Shown: in pieces, positions 43,901-51,990 of the stretch
Layout of the letters: every line of letters starts with the position of its first letter
Numbering within the stretch: the first letter of the stretch is position 1
DNA from: Nitrospirota bacterium
Lineage (GTDB): Bacteria; Nitrospirota; 9FT-COMBO-42-15; HDB-SIOI813
Length of the DNA stretch: 64,000 nucleotides
Assembly: GCA_020851375.1 (NCBI GenBank)
Contig: JADZCV010000025.1
Span: forward strand, 1-64,000
Reading direction: 5' to 3'
Notes under the pieces: model-generated
Database searches by the model: none
Told to the model about the DNA's origin: nothing
What the model saw: the letters and a program-made list of their open reading frames with translations, nothing else
Position numbers and translations under genes: made by a program

Positions 43901-45834
43901 CAACGACCGGTTGCTCAAGCTGTCATGCAGCATACAGTACACCTGCGAAGCCTGCAAACCATGCAACGAACAACTGGACTACCTGCGAGACGTGCCATAA
44001 GTCAAACACGACATGGGCATTTACACACACGACTGTAGCGACTGGTTGTTCAAGCTGTCATGCAACATACAGCACGCCTGCGAAGCCTGCAAGCCATGCG
44101 ACAAACAACTGGACTACCTGCGAGACATGTCACAAGTCAACGGCAACATGGACCTTTGCACACACAACGCTTACGACCGGATGTTCAGGCTGTCATGCAA
44201 CATACAGCACGCCTGCGAAACCTGCAAACCATGCAACAAACAACTGGACTACCTGCGAGATATGTCACAAGTCAAACACTACATGGGCATTTACGCATAC
44301 GACTGCAACGACCGGATGTTCAAGCTGTCATGCGACATACAGTATGCCTGTAAAGCCATCGAATCACACGACTAATAAGTGGTCTACCTGCGAGACATGC
44401 CACAAGTCCATAACCTCATGGGCATTCGCACATCCTACTGCGGCGACAGGTTGCTCAACCTGTCATATGACATACAGCACTCCTGCAAAGCCATCGAATC
44501 ATGCAACAAACAACTGGACTACATGTGAGACATGCCACAAGTCCATAACTTCATGGGCATTCGCACACCCTACTGCGGCGACAGGTTGCTCAACCTGTCA
44601 TATGACATACAGCACGCCTGCAAAGCCATCGAATCATGCAACTAACAACTGGACTACGTGTGAGACATGCCACAAGTCCATAACTTCATGGGCATTCGCA
44701 CACCCTGCTGCGGCGACAGGTTGCTCAACCTGTCATATGACATACAGCACTCCTGCAAAGCCATCGAATCATGCAACTAACAACTGGACTACATGTGAGA
44801 CATGCCACAAGTCCATAACTTCATGGGCATTCGCACACCCTGCTGCGACCACAGGTTGCTCAACCTGTCATATGACATACAGCACTCCTGCAAAGCCATC
44901 GACCCATGCAACTAACAACTGGACTACGTGTGAGACATGCCACAAGTCCATAACTTCATGGGCATTTACGCATCCGGCTTCAACGACGGGCTGTTCAAGT
45001 TGTCACGCATCATACAGTACACCGGTAAAACCAGCTGATCATACTACTAATAAATGGACAACCTGTGAGACATGTCACAAATCCATTACTTCATGGGCAT
45101 TTACGCATCCGGCTTCAACGACCGGCTGCGCAACGTGCCATGCGACATACAGTACGCCTGCGAAGCCTGCGAGCCATACGACAAACAACTGGACTACCTG
45201 CGAGACATGTCATAAGTCAACGACCTTGTGGACATTCAGCCATGGGACTATATCTACAGGCTGTGCGACCTGTCATGCAACTTACAGCACACCGGCAAAA
45301 CCGGCGAACCATACTACATATAACTGGACAACCTGTGAGATATGTCACAAGTCCATTACTTCATGGGCATTTACGCATCCGGCTTCAACGACCGGCTGTG
45401 CAACGTGCCATGCGACATACAGCACGCCTGTAAAGCCTGCAAGCCATAAAACAAACAACTGGACCACTTGTGAAACATGCCACAAATCTACCACTGCATG
45501 GACTTTTACTCACGGTACATCAACCACCAACTGTACACTTTGTCATGCAACATACAGTACACCTGCAAAACCTGCCAGCCATACAATTAACAACTGGACT
45601 ACATGTCAGAACTGTCATAAGTCAACATCAACGTGGGCATTTACGCATCCTGCAACCACCTTCCCGCTTAATCATGAAGGGACTAACCCGACAAATTGCG
45701 CAGCTTGTCACCCTGCCGGGGCTTATAACAACAAAGGTGGGTGTATTGAATGTCATTCAGCGAGAGGGGTGAAGGTTCACAAGACAACACTTAACTCTGG
45801 ATGTCTGGGTTGTCACCCTGATGGCAGAAAATAA
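40918..45834 (+). CDS. Giant multiheme c-type cytochrome (about 71 haem motifs)
   Basis: 1638 residues with signal peptide MMKKFLLIFFALLLCSEALA. By hand count there are 68 CXXCH and 3 CX4CH motifs (CESSACH, CNTSDCH, CDTSDCH). The N-terminal half has Lys-rich spacers (CHKDPHK, GWKPSLFEHN). The C-terminal half is about 16 tandem 45-residue units, each with CETCHKS...W.F.H and CSTCH.TYSTPAKP. Haems would be attached in the periplasm. No membrane anchor is seen after the signal, so it may be periplasmic or exported as an electron wire. The beta-barrel gene follows after two bases. Confidence 0.95.
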   Translation: MMKKFLLIFFALLLCSEALAQEGGVGSLISPGELTSPHAKYEGISNCTQCHSLGGGMPDSKCLDCHDKLAERIKNKQGVHATYTDACIKCHTDHKGKGFKIISLEKDKFDHGKTDYPLVDKHSKVDCNKCHKKGDPYSGISSECLSCHKDPHKEKLGKDCERCHNIKGWKDLVKFNHDRESKYSLTGKHIEVKCEKCHLDSKNYKVEKFEECLTCHKDPHKDKPKCKECHTTESWKKVRTDHDKTKYPLVDKHIDVKCDKCHKNSKLTGIPFKTCESSACHNDPHKTQFEGQKCDECHNIKGWKPSLFEHNAPKYTGYKLEKKHIEVKCEKCHVKGRYKPLDSKTCNTSDCHKDVHKGQFRNQKCEACHTVKGWGPSLFEHNAAEYKGYKLEGKHVDVECKKCHVQGKYRPLNYKSCDTSDCHKDTHKGQFKEKKCESCHILKGWKPSTFEHNAPDYSGYRLDGKHVKTPCEKCHVDGKYKPLSDRCYDCHEKDDTHKKELGNNCAKCHNTADWKKYALDHNKQTKFPLIGKHKSTECEKCHKDKKYSTKAEKCVDCHKDIHKGKFKEECSSCHTQNDWFPRKFDHKKESGLELKGVHNDIDCTNCHKTKGEYKEANRYCDQCHQDPHFNQFGRIKCSQCHSERTWNPTEFDHSKTGYPLIGGHRSAECQDCHRSRLYRNTPVACISCHQSLYDSAPDHVAKGYSRNCTDCHKGNFSSWSFKHTTASKNCSSCHISSRPLSHTTSVAKNTATCENCHNSTTSWSSHTHPAVSNNCNSCHINDKPQSHANNPAAYPTTCESCHTSTASWSSRKHTAATTGCSVCHVTYSTPAKTSNHNANNWITCENCHVFPNWSFVHTSSTTGCSTCHLTYSTPAKPASHTTYNWTTCETCHKSKVSWTFVHTTVTSGCASCHATSSVPAKPASHTTYNWTTCETCHKSTASWAFTHTTATTGCASCHAAYSTPVKPAGHATNNWTTCETCHKSKTSWVFTHTTATTGCSSCHAAYSTPAKPANHATNNWTTCETCHKSNTTWAFTHTTVATGCSSCHATYSTPAKPASHATNNWTTCETCHKSTATWTFAHTTLTTGCSGCHATYSTPAKPANHATNNWTTCEICHKSNTTWAFTHTTATTGCSSCHATYSMPVKPSNHTTNKWSTCETCHKSITSWAFAHPTAATGCSTCHMTYSTPAKPSNHATNNWTTCETCHKSITSWAFAHPTAATGCSTCHMTYSTPAKPSNHATNNWTTCETCHKSITSWAFAHPAAATGCSTCHMTYSTPAKPSNHATNNWTTCETCHKSITSWAFAHPAATTGCSTCHMTYSTPAKPSTHATNNWTTCETCHKSITSWAFTHPASTTGCSSCHASYSTPVKPADHTTNKWTTCETCHKSITSWAFTHPASTTGCATCHATYSTPAKPASHTTNNWTTCETCHKSTTLWTFSHGTISTGCATCHATYSTPAKPANHTTYNWTTCEICHKSITSWAFTHPASTTGCATCHATYSTPVKPASHKTNNWTTCETCHKSTTAWTFTHGTSTTNCTLCHATYSTPAKPASHTINNWTTCQNCHKSTSTWAFTHPATTFPLNHEGTNPTNCAACHPAGAYNNKGGCIECHSARGVKVHKTTLNSGCLGCHPDGRK
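43434..45640 (+). repeat. Tandem 135-base repeat array in cytochrome gene
   Basis: About 16 units of 135 bases (45 codons), each encoding two CXXCH motifs. Units between about 44390 and 44960 are almost identical at the DNA level, with changes mostly in one or two bases, while the outer units are more diverged. This pattern suggests recent unequal crossover in the middle of the array. Confidence 0.93.
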
Positions 45835-45836
45835 TA

Positions 45837-47084
45837 ATGAATAGATTATTGCCTATTGTTATTTACATAATTGTCTTTCTGTTTGTTATTCTGCCTCAGT
45901 CGCATGAGGTGTTCTGTGCAGAATATCATGGTCTCATTTCAATGGATGATTACTACTCCAATGAGTCCGGTTCATCGTATGATTACCACCTGCTGACGAC
46001 CCGTATAAGGCTGGATGCAGACAAGTTGAACAAGGCGGGCAGTCTTTCATTACACTTCGAGGGCCGGGAAAGAAATAATCTCGGTGACCAGGACTACTAC
46101 AGCAGCACAAGTAATTCACGTATAGACACCTTGAATATTGAGTACAATAGAAAGAAGACTGACATTGTAGCGGGCAGATTGTGGCCAAAAGAATTATATA
46201 CTGAAAGGGTAGACGGCCTGAACATACTCAGGCACGGCCCGGACAGCGGTATTGGCGTTTTTGCCGGAATAAAACCTGATCCCTACACCCAGGAATTTAA
46301 TTCAAACTACACGGCTGCCGGAGTATACTATTACCGTCACAAGAAAAGCAATTCCGAGAATCTTGCCTTTATACACAATGGATTCAAGGGAAAAACCGAC
46401 AGACAATACATGTATGGACAGGCGTCATATTATCCGACAGAGAAGATTAGTTTGTACGGAACCATCACAGCGGATATAGATCAAATATCAGGCGGGCTTG
46501 ATCTTACAAATGCCATTGTTGAAATATCCTGGCGACCGGATTACCGCAAGGGGTTTGCCATAGGCTACAGTAATTTTCATGCCTTTCGCCTTTATGAGTC
46601 AATGGATATTGCTATAGATACGGGTACGCAAAATTCATATTATATGAGGGGAGATTACCGTTTAAGTGACAAATATTCCATTTACGGCAGATATGATCTG
46701 CAGACTCTTAATTATAACTCACTGGATGCAGAACTTAGAACTTCGAATACGGTTCAGATTGGTGTCAGGAACGACAATCTGCTGAATAGTCAGATTTCAA
46801 TGGATTTTAACACAACGATAGCAGACAGTTTCGGCTCTGGTTATGGAACGTATGAACTGCAGTTCAGCAGGTTCTTTAAAGATACTCTTCAATTGACACT
46901 GCACAGCGCCTACACGCAGAGTACCAGTGACATCATTGATTATAGTGATAATATTTTTGTCTATGACCTGTCAGTCTATTATTCCTTCAGCAGGATGTGG
47001 ACCGCATCCGTATCATATCAGGGACGGAGCGCTAAAGATTATGAAACAGAGAACATCAGTACAAGGGTTACGTACAGGTTTTAG
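45837..47084 (+). CDS. Outer-membrane beta-barrel of porin-cytochrome type
   Basis: 415 residues. Signal peptide at about 1-27 (VIYIIVFLFVILPQSHEVFC). The rest alternates hydrophobic and polar residues in short strands rich in Tyr and Ser and ends in phenylalanine (STRVTYRF), as outer-membrane barrels do. No specific family is recognised. Its position 2 bases after the giant cytochrome gene makes it the likely barrel component of a porin-cytochrome conduit, comparable to MtrB or OmbB in role, but this is inference; sequence similarity to those was not seen. Confidence 0.8.
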   Translation: MNRLLPIVIYIIVFLFVILPQSHEVFCAEYHGLISMDDYYSNESGSSYDYHLLTTRIRLDADKLNKAGSLSLHFEGRERNNLGDQDYYSSTSNSRIDTLNIEYNRKKTDIVAGRLWPKELYTERVDGLNILRHGPDSGIGVFAGIKPDPYTQEFNSNYTAAGVYYYRHKKSNSENLAFIHNGFKGKTDRQYMYGQASYYPTEKISLYGTITADIDQISGGLDLTNAIVEISWRPDYRKGFAIGYSNFHAFRLYESMDIAIDTGTQNSYYMRGDYRLSDKYSIYGRYDLQTLNYNSLDAELRTSNTVQIGVRNDNLLNSQISMDFNTTIADSFGSGYGTYELQFSRFFKDTLQLTLHSAYTQSTSDIIDYSDNIFVYDLSVYYSFSRMWTASVSYQGRSAKDYETENISTRVTYRF

Positions 47085-47113
47085 GTAAAGAAGGTTTATA
47101 ACAGGAGAAGCTG

Positions 47114-48415
47114 ATGCTGACGTCAATTATTTCACCGTTGGTAATAGTTGTTGTTGTGGGAATATATGTAGCTCACCAAAGCAAACGGAGCCGGAAAAAT
47201 ATCAGGAAAATAGGCAAGGCCAGGGAATATGGTACACACGAGCCGGTACATATTCACCCCTTTGTTGATCCCGGAGTATGTATAGGCAGCGGGGCGTGTG
47301 TTATGGCATGTCCTGAAAAGGATATACTGGGTCTTGTAAATGGACGTTCAAGCCTTATCAATTCCTCACACTGTATAGGACATGGTGCATGTGCCGCAGC
47401 CTGTCCGGTTGGTGCAATCAGACTTGTATTTGGCACTGAGACGCGCGGAGTGGATATCCCGTATGTAACACCTAAATTTGAGACTAATATGAAAGGGATC
47501 TTCATCGTTGGCGAGCTTGGGGGGATGGGGCTGATCAGGAATGCCGTAACGCAGGGCCGTGAGGTAATTGAATATATGTCCTGCATGCTTCGCAGCGGGG
47601 AGAAGAAGCGGGATAATGTACTTGATGTTTTGATTGTTGGGGCAGGTCCCGCCGGCATATCTGCATCCCTGGCGGCCTTAAAGCATAAGCTTAAATTCGT
47701 TACTGTTGAGCAGGAGGATATCGGCGGTACAGTTTTTCAATATCCCCGGCATAAGATTGTTATGACCGCGCCGATGGAACTGCCCATGCATGGAAAGGTC
47801 AAAGTACGGGAAACAACCAAGGAGGCCCTTCTTGAGCTCTGGATGCAGGTAATTCAGAAGACAGGCCTTAAAATCAGGACAAAGGAAAAGATGACAGATA
47901 TAAAGCAGGATGATGACGGTTACAAGATCTTTACAACTAAAGGTGAGTATCTGTCAAGAACTATTGTCCTGGCTATCGGGCGTCGCGGCACACCTCGAAA
48001 ACTCGCGGTTCCAGGCGAGAATCTCCCCAAGGTGTCATACCGGCTGCTGGATGCTGAACAGCATAAGAACCAGCATTTACTTGTGGTAGGTGGCGGTGAC
48101 AGTGCGGTAGAGGCCGCTATGGCCCTTTCTGATCAGCCTGGCAACAAAGTCATCCTGTCGTACAGGGGTGAGGCATTTGGACGTATCAAGCCGATGAACA
48201 AAGAACGTTTGGACCAGAGGGTGGGGAAGAAATCCATTGAAGTAATCCTGAATTCCAACGTCAAAGAGATTAGTGAGAAAATGATTAAAATCGCTGTTAA
48301 AGACGATATTAAAGAGATACGTAATGACTACGTATATATATTTGCAGGCGGTGAGCTCCCCAATGAATTCCTGAGCAAGATCGGCGTACGTATTGACAAG
48401 AGATTCGGCACATAG
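47114..48415 (+). CDS. Membrane-anchored iron-sulphur flavoprotein (TrxR-like)
   Basis: 433 residues. N-terminal membrane helix (about 3-21), two ferredoxin-like motifs and a thioredoxin-reductase-type FAD/NAD(P) domain (GAGPAGISASLAALKH; GGGDSAVEAAMALSD). Both cluster motifs have three cysteines, not four: CIGSGACVMACP and CIGHGACAAACP carry Ser and His where the second Cys normally is. It could transfer electrons between NAD(P)H and the membrane or cytochrome chain. Start set by AGGAGAAGCTG before the ATG. Located 29 bases after the beta-barrel gene. Confidence 0.86.
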   Translation: MLTSIISPLVIVVVVGIYVAHQSKRSRKNIRKIGKAREYGTHEPVHIHPFVDPGVCIGSGACVMACPEKDILGLVNGRSSLINSSHCIGHGACAAACPVGAIRLVFGTETRGVDIPYVTPKFETNMKGIFIVGELGGMGLIRNAVTQGREVIEYMSCMLRSGEKKRDNVLDVLIVGAGPAGISASLAALKHKLKFVTVEQEDIGGTVFQYPRHKIVMTAPMELPMHGKVKVRETTKEALLELWMQVIQKTGLKIRTKEKMTDIKQDDDGYKIFTTKGEYLSRTIVLAIGRRGTPRKLAVPGENLPKVSYRLLDAEQHKNQHLLVVGGGDSAVEAAMALSDQPGNKVILSYRGEAFGRIKPMNKERLDQRVGKKSIEVILNSNVKEISEKMIKIAVKDDIKEIRNDYVYIFAGGELPNEFLSKIGVRIDKRFGT

Positions 48416-48465
48416 TTCTGAATAAATATGTTCCCTTATTTATTCTTTGATGTATCATAACAGGC

Positions 48466-49440
48466 ATGCCACAGTATATTGATCTATTGAAATCCGGTGA
48501 ATTGAATAAACGCTCTGAGGCGCTGGCAGTGAAGCTCAGAGACTGCACATTGTGCCCGCGTGAATGCAGGGTTGACAGGACAAAGGACAAACATGGTTTT
48601 TGCCGAACAGGCTATCATCCTGTTGTGGCAAGCTACTGCGCTCATTATGGCGAGGAGCCGGTACTTTCAGGAACGATGGGCTCCGGGACTATATTTTTCG
48701 GATATTGCAATATGAGCTGCGTCTTCTGTCAGAACCATCAGATTTCTCAACCGGTAAAGTCATTAAAGAGCGAGGCTGTAAGTTTCGAACGTCTTGCAGA
48801 CATTATGCTGGAATTGCAGGATATGGGCTGCCACAATATCAATTTTGTCTCCCCTTCTCATGTCAGTGCACAGATAGTTAAGTCGCTTGAGATAGCAGCG
48901 CTAAAGGGACTTAACATCCCTCTTGTCTATAATAGTAATGGATATGAATCGGTTGAAACACTGAAACTGCTTGATGGGATTATAGACATATATCTTCCGG
49001 ACTTAAAATACGGTAATAACAATACAGCCTATTATTTTTCAAAGGTAGTTGATTATGTGGTTTATTCGCGGGCGGCAATCCTTGAGATGAAGAGGCAGGT
49101 TGGAGACCTTGAGGTTGACCATGAGGGAATAGCAATCAGGGGATTGATAATAAGGCATCTTGTGTTGCCCAATGATCTTTCAGGCAGTGAGGACTGTTTC
49201 AGATTTATAAGCCAGGAGGTTGGAAAACTTACATTTATCAGCTCTATGTCACAGTTCTTTCCTGCACACAGGGCATACAAACATCCCCTTTTGTCAAGAC
49301 CTATCCGCGAGAGCGAATATGAAAAGGTACTCGCATGGCTTGAAAAGTACGGGCTTGATAATGGTTGGATGCAGGCCTATTCAAGCCGTGACTACTACTG
49401 TCCGGACTTTGAGAAGGACCAGCCATTTGCGGAAAATTGA
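48466..49440 (+). CDS. PflA/AmrS-like radical SAM protein
   Basis: 324 residues. The radical SAM cluster motif CNMSCVFCQN (CxxxCxxC, about 83-92) is preceded by an N-terminal Cys set, CTLCPRECRVDRTKDKHGFC. This layout is found in PflA-like proteins and the AmrS family. The [4Fe-4S] cluster cleaves S-adenosylmethionine to start a radical reaction; the target is unknown. It follows the flavoprotein by about 50 bases, so it may be in the same transcript or be an independent housekeeping gene. Confidence 0.88.
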   Translation: MPQYIDLLKSGELNKRSEALAVKLRDCTLCPRECRVDRTKDKHGFCRTGYHPVVASYCAHYGEEPVLSGTMGSGTIFFGYCNMSCVFCQNHQISQPVKSLKSEAVSFERLADIMLELQDMGCHNINFVSPSHVSAQIVKSLEIAALKGLNIPLVYNSNGYESVETLKLLDGIIDIYLPDLKYGNNNTAYYFSKVVDYVVYSRAAILEMKRQVGDLEVDHEGIAIRGLIIRHLVLPNDLSGSEDCFRFISQEVGKLTFISSMSQFFPAHRAYKHPLLSRPIRESEYEKVLAWLEKYGLDNGWMQAYSSRDYYCPDFEKDQPFAEN

Positions 49441-49449
49441 AATGTGACT

Positions 49450-49869
49450 TTAGTCACTATAATTTATCATTCCGGAGCGAAGCTTTTTCTTTTCAGACTG
49501 GGCCTTCTTTTCAGCAAGCATCTTCTCTTTTGCACGTTTTGAGCGCTTACGCTTCTGCCGGCGGATCTTCTCTATTCTCTGTCTTTCTTCACTCTCCCTG
49601 CCTTTTACCATCTGGTCAATTTTCCTGACAAGGAGCACCCTGGCACGATAGCGATTCAAAGACTGGGAGCGTTCTTTCTGGCATTTTACCTCTATTCCGG
49701 TGGGTATATGTTTCAGGTAAACGCAGGTAGAGACCTTATTAACGTGTTGTCCCCCCTTTCCACTGGAACGGATGAAAGACTCCTCAATGTCTTCTTCCCT
49801 GATATTCAGGGCATCCATCTTATCCCTGAGTTCTTTTTCCTTTGCAGAGCTGACAGAAAATGCCGGCAT
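49450..49869 (-). CDS. Peptide chain release factor-like protein (ArfB/PrfH type)
   Basis: 139 residues. The peptidyl-tRNA hydrolysis motif GGQ is present in RSSGKGGQHVNKVSTCVYLK (about 51-70), and the C-terminus is strongly basic (IRRQKRKRSKRAKEKMLAEK), as in proteins that rescue stalled ribosomes by entering the empty mRNA channel. It lacks codon-recognition domains 2a/2b. Convergent with the radical SAM gene, 10 bases apart. Confidence 0.9.
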   Translation of the reverse strand: MPAFSVSSAKEKELRDKMDALNIREEDIEESFIRSSGKGGQHVNKVSTCVYLKHIPTGIEVKCQKERSQSLNRYRARVLLVRKIDQMVKGRESEERQRIEKIRRQKRKRSKRAKEKMLAEKKAQSEKKKLRSGMINYSD

Positions 49870-49964
49870 AGTACACTACCATCCGCACCCGTCATTCCTC
49901 GCAGGGCTGTCTGGCGGGATTCTGTTTCTTGAGGAAAGACGTAGATTGTGGTTTTCTCTATGCA

Positions 49965-50645
49965 TTATTTCTGCCCGGCGGCCTCAGCATCACGGACAAG
50001 TGACGGATCCGGGGTGATGTGCAGTTCAACCCTGCGATTTAAGGCCCTTCCTTCAGGGGTGTCATTAGATTCCACAGGAGCATCGAAGCCCATTCCGATT
50101 GTTTTAAGACGGCTGGCCTGTACCCCCTGATTTATCAGAAAGACCTCGACAGAATTGGCCCGTCTTTCAGAAAGGTCCTGATTATAAGTGGCTGAACCTA
50201 CGTTATCTGTATGCCCTATTATCGCGACCTCTGTCTTGTTGTACCTTTTGATGACGTCGGCAATTTTGATCAGACCAAGACGTGATTCAGGTTTCAGGGC
50301 GGACTGACCTGTATCGAAGAGGATATTATCCCGCATCGTGACCCTGATCCCATCGTCTGTGCGCTGGACCTCTGCAACGGATGCCAGCTCCTGGGCCTGT
50401 TTGTCCATGTAATTACCGATCAGGCCACCTGATGCAGCTCCAAGTATGCCCCCGATCAAAGCCCCTGTTCCTGAGCTCTTTTTCCCGCCGATTAGTGCAC
50501 CTGTGGCAGCTCCTCCGAGACCACCAATAATGACCCCCTGCTGTGTGCGTGACATTGAGGAGCATCCTGACTGAGTCAATCCTGTCAGCAACATGCATAC
50601 CCCTGACACTGCAATGATCTTCAACCTTACATTCCCAAATACCAT
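49965..50645 (-). CDS. OmpA-family lipoprotein with glycine-zipper segment
   Basis: 226 residues. Lipoprotein signal ending LTQSGC, a glycine zipper (GGLGGAATGALIGG and GALIGGILGAASGG, about 40-75), then an OmpA peptidoglycan-binding domain with GHTDNVGSATYNQDLSERRA and RALNRRVEL. It tethers the outer membrane to peptidoglycan. Similar YiaD/PAL-like proteins are envelope-stabilising. Monocistronic. Confidence 0.9.
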   Translation of the reverse strand: MVFGNVRLKIIAVSGVCMLLTGLTQSGCSSMSRTQQGVIIGGLGGAATGALIGGKKSSGTGALIGGILGAASGGLIGNYMDKQAQELASVAEVQRTDDGIRVTMRDNILFDTGQSALKPESRLGLIKIADVIKRYNKTEVAIIGHTDNVGSATYNQDLSERRANSVEVFLINQGVQASRLKTIGMGFDAPVESNDTPEGRALNRRVELHITPDPSLVRDAEAAGQK

Positions 50646-50804
50646 TGATGTTTCCTCCTTTATTGATGCATTTTTAAGTTTCCTGCAAGATAAATGATTA
50701 TACAGAAATTCCCGGAATTACTGTATATTATTTTATGACCTCTGTGGTTGAATGAGCAGTACTTGTATTGTGTTCTATAGCCAATTTTCATATACTAATC
50801 CATC

Positions 50805-51722
50805 ATGGAGCATGAACATCACCCAAAAATAGCTTCTCACGATGAGCACCACGACCATCCCCACGAGCATGTCCACAGGGGAATTGAGAAGAAACGTCTT
50901 ACGCTGGTAGCGATGCTTACCGGCTCTATGATGGTGATCGAAGGTATTGGCGGCTATGTAACTAACAGCCTTGCCCTCCTTTCTGATGCTTTTCACATGC
51001 TGACTCACTTCGGGGCGTTAATGATTAGTCTGTCGGCGATCATAATTGCAACAAGGTTTCAGTCTGAAGACAAGACCTTTGGTTACTGGCGGGCTGAAAT
51101 CCTGACGGCGCTACTGAATGGCATTACCCTTGTCCCGATCGTCGGATATATCCTGTATGAGTCTTATCAGAGATATATGCACCCTGAACCTATCAGGGAT
51201 ACCCTCATGCTTGGTGTTGCATTCGCGGGACTTGTTGTAAACATTGTCAGCGCCCTTGCCCTGTGGGGGGTTGGCAAGGAAGACATTAACATTAGGGGGG
51301 CGTTTCTCCATATGCTTGGGGATACACTCTCCTCTGTGGCTGTAATAATTGCAGGAATAATTATACATTTCACAGACTGGATGGTTGTGGACCCTATTGC
51401 CAGTGCGATAATAAGCATCATGATATTGATCTGGTCCCTGGGGCTCATATATGAGTCAGTGCACGTCCTTCTTGAATCTGTCCCGAAAGGAATAAAGCTT
51501 GATGAGGTTGAGCGTATGATTAGAACTATCCCACAGGTTAAGGATATTCACGATATTCATATATGGCAGATTACCTCAGGTATGTATTCCATAACCTGTC
51601 ATGTTGTCGTAGAGGATACGACCATATCAGGGTCGCAGGGAATAATAGTACAGATCCAGTCCACACTGGATAAGAACTTTCATATAACGCACGCAAATAT
51701 CCAGTTGGAGCATTCTCTCTGA
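50805..51722 (+). CDS. Cation diffusion facilitator family metal exporter
   Basis: 305 residues, about six transmembrane helices. The His-rich N-terminus (EHEHHPKIASHDEHHDHPHE) and the site-A pattern SDAFHMLTH with HMLGDTLSS are typical of CDF transporters such as ZitB/CzcD. The C-terminal cytoplasmic ferredoxin-like domain (VKDIHDIHIWQITSGMYSIT) completes the family layout. It exports Zn2+ or a related divalent metal in exchange for protons. Metal specificity is not certain. Monocistronic. Confidence 0.93.
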   Translation: MEHEHHPKIASHDEHHDHPHEHVHRGIEKKRLTLVAMLTGSMMVIEGIGGYVTNSLALLSDAFHMLTHFGALMISLSAIIIATRFQSEDKTFGYWRAEILTALLNGITLVPIVGYILYESYQRYMHPEPIRDTLMLGVAFAGLVVNIVSALALWGVGKEDINIRGAFLHMLGDTLSSVAVIIAGIIIHFTDWMVVDPIASAIISIMILIWSLGLIYESVHVLLESVPKGIKLDEVERMIRTIPQVKDIHDIHIWQITSGMYSITCHVVVEDTTISGSQGIIVQIQSTLDKNFHITHANIQLEHSL

Positions 51723-51763
51723 AGAGTTCACTTGAGAATCCCCGTAAACTGTGCTACTTAGTC

Positions 51764-51945
51764 CCGGTGACAGGTTGTGTAGTAACCCATGAGCGACTTG
51801 CCGGAGCAGTTGGGTACCTGTCAAGGCGATCAGGCGGAGGAAAGCCCGACCTTTAGAGTCGGGAAGGGTTCCCCGCCTGAGAGTCCTTATGACAGGTCAA
51901 CTGCGCAGGCGTTGAGCGAATGGGTTGCCACACAACCTGTCCCGG
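51764..51945. ncRNA. Rod-shaped structured RNA candidate, strand unknown
   Basis: About 182 bases fold on paper into one long interrupted rod. Stems: 51769-51780 with 51930-51941 (12 pairs), 51784-51790 with 51920-51926, 51806-51812 with 51898-51904, 51816-51823 with 51890-51897, 51831-51837 with 51873-51879, and 51845-51850 with 51858-51863. Internal loops are large and roughly symmetrical, somewhat like 6S RNA. TGACAGGT/ACCTGTCA appears in each half, so an alternative two-hairpin fold is possible. It lies between convergent genes and has no T-run. Family not identified. Confidence 0.55.
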
Positions 51946-51949
51946 ATTT

Positions 51950-51990
51950 TCATGAACCTTTGTGAGCCCTGGCTCATGACGGTTCACCTG
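51950..51990. repeat. Fragment of dispersed palindromic repeat A
   Basis: TTCATGAACCTTTGTGAGCC and CTGGCTCATGACGGTTCACC match the flanking module of repeat A at 27230-27284. It reaches into the last codons of the HAD gene. Confidence 0.75.

Noticed and set aside
43434-45640. CRISPR-like array
   Set aside because: Regular repeats, but 135-base units are continuous coding sequence without unique spacers.
40918-45834. Many open frames on both strands over the cytochrome gene
   Set aside because: They are shadows of the repetitive cytochrome gene; they show no family features and follow the 135-base periodicity.
51832-51850. GGAGGAAAGCCCG resembling the RNase P RNA core
   Set aside because: Only a few bases match; length (182) and overall rod fold do not fit RNase P RNA.
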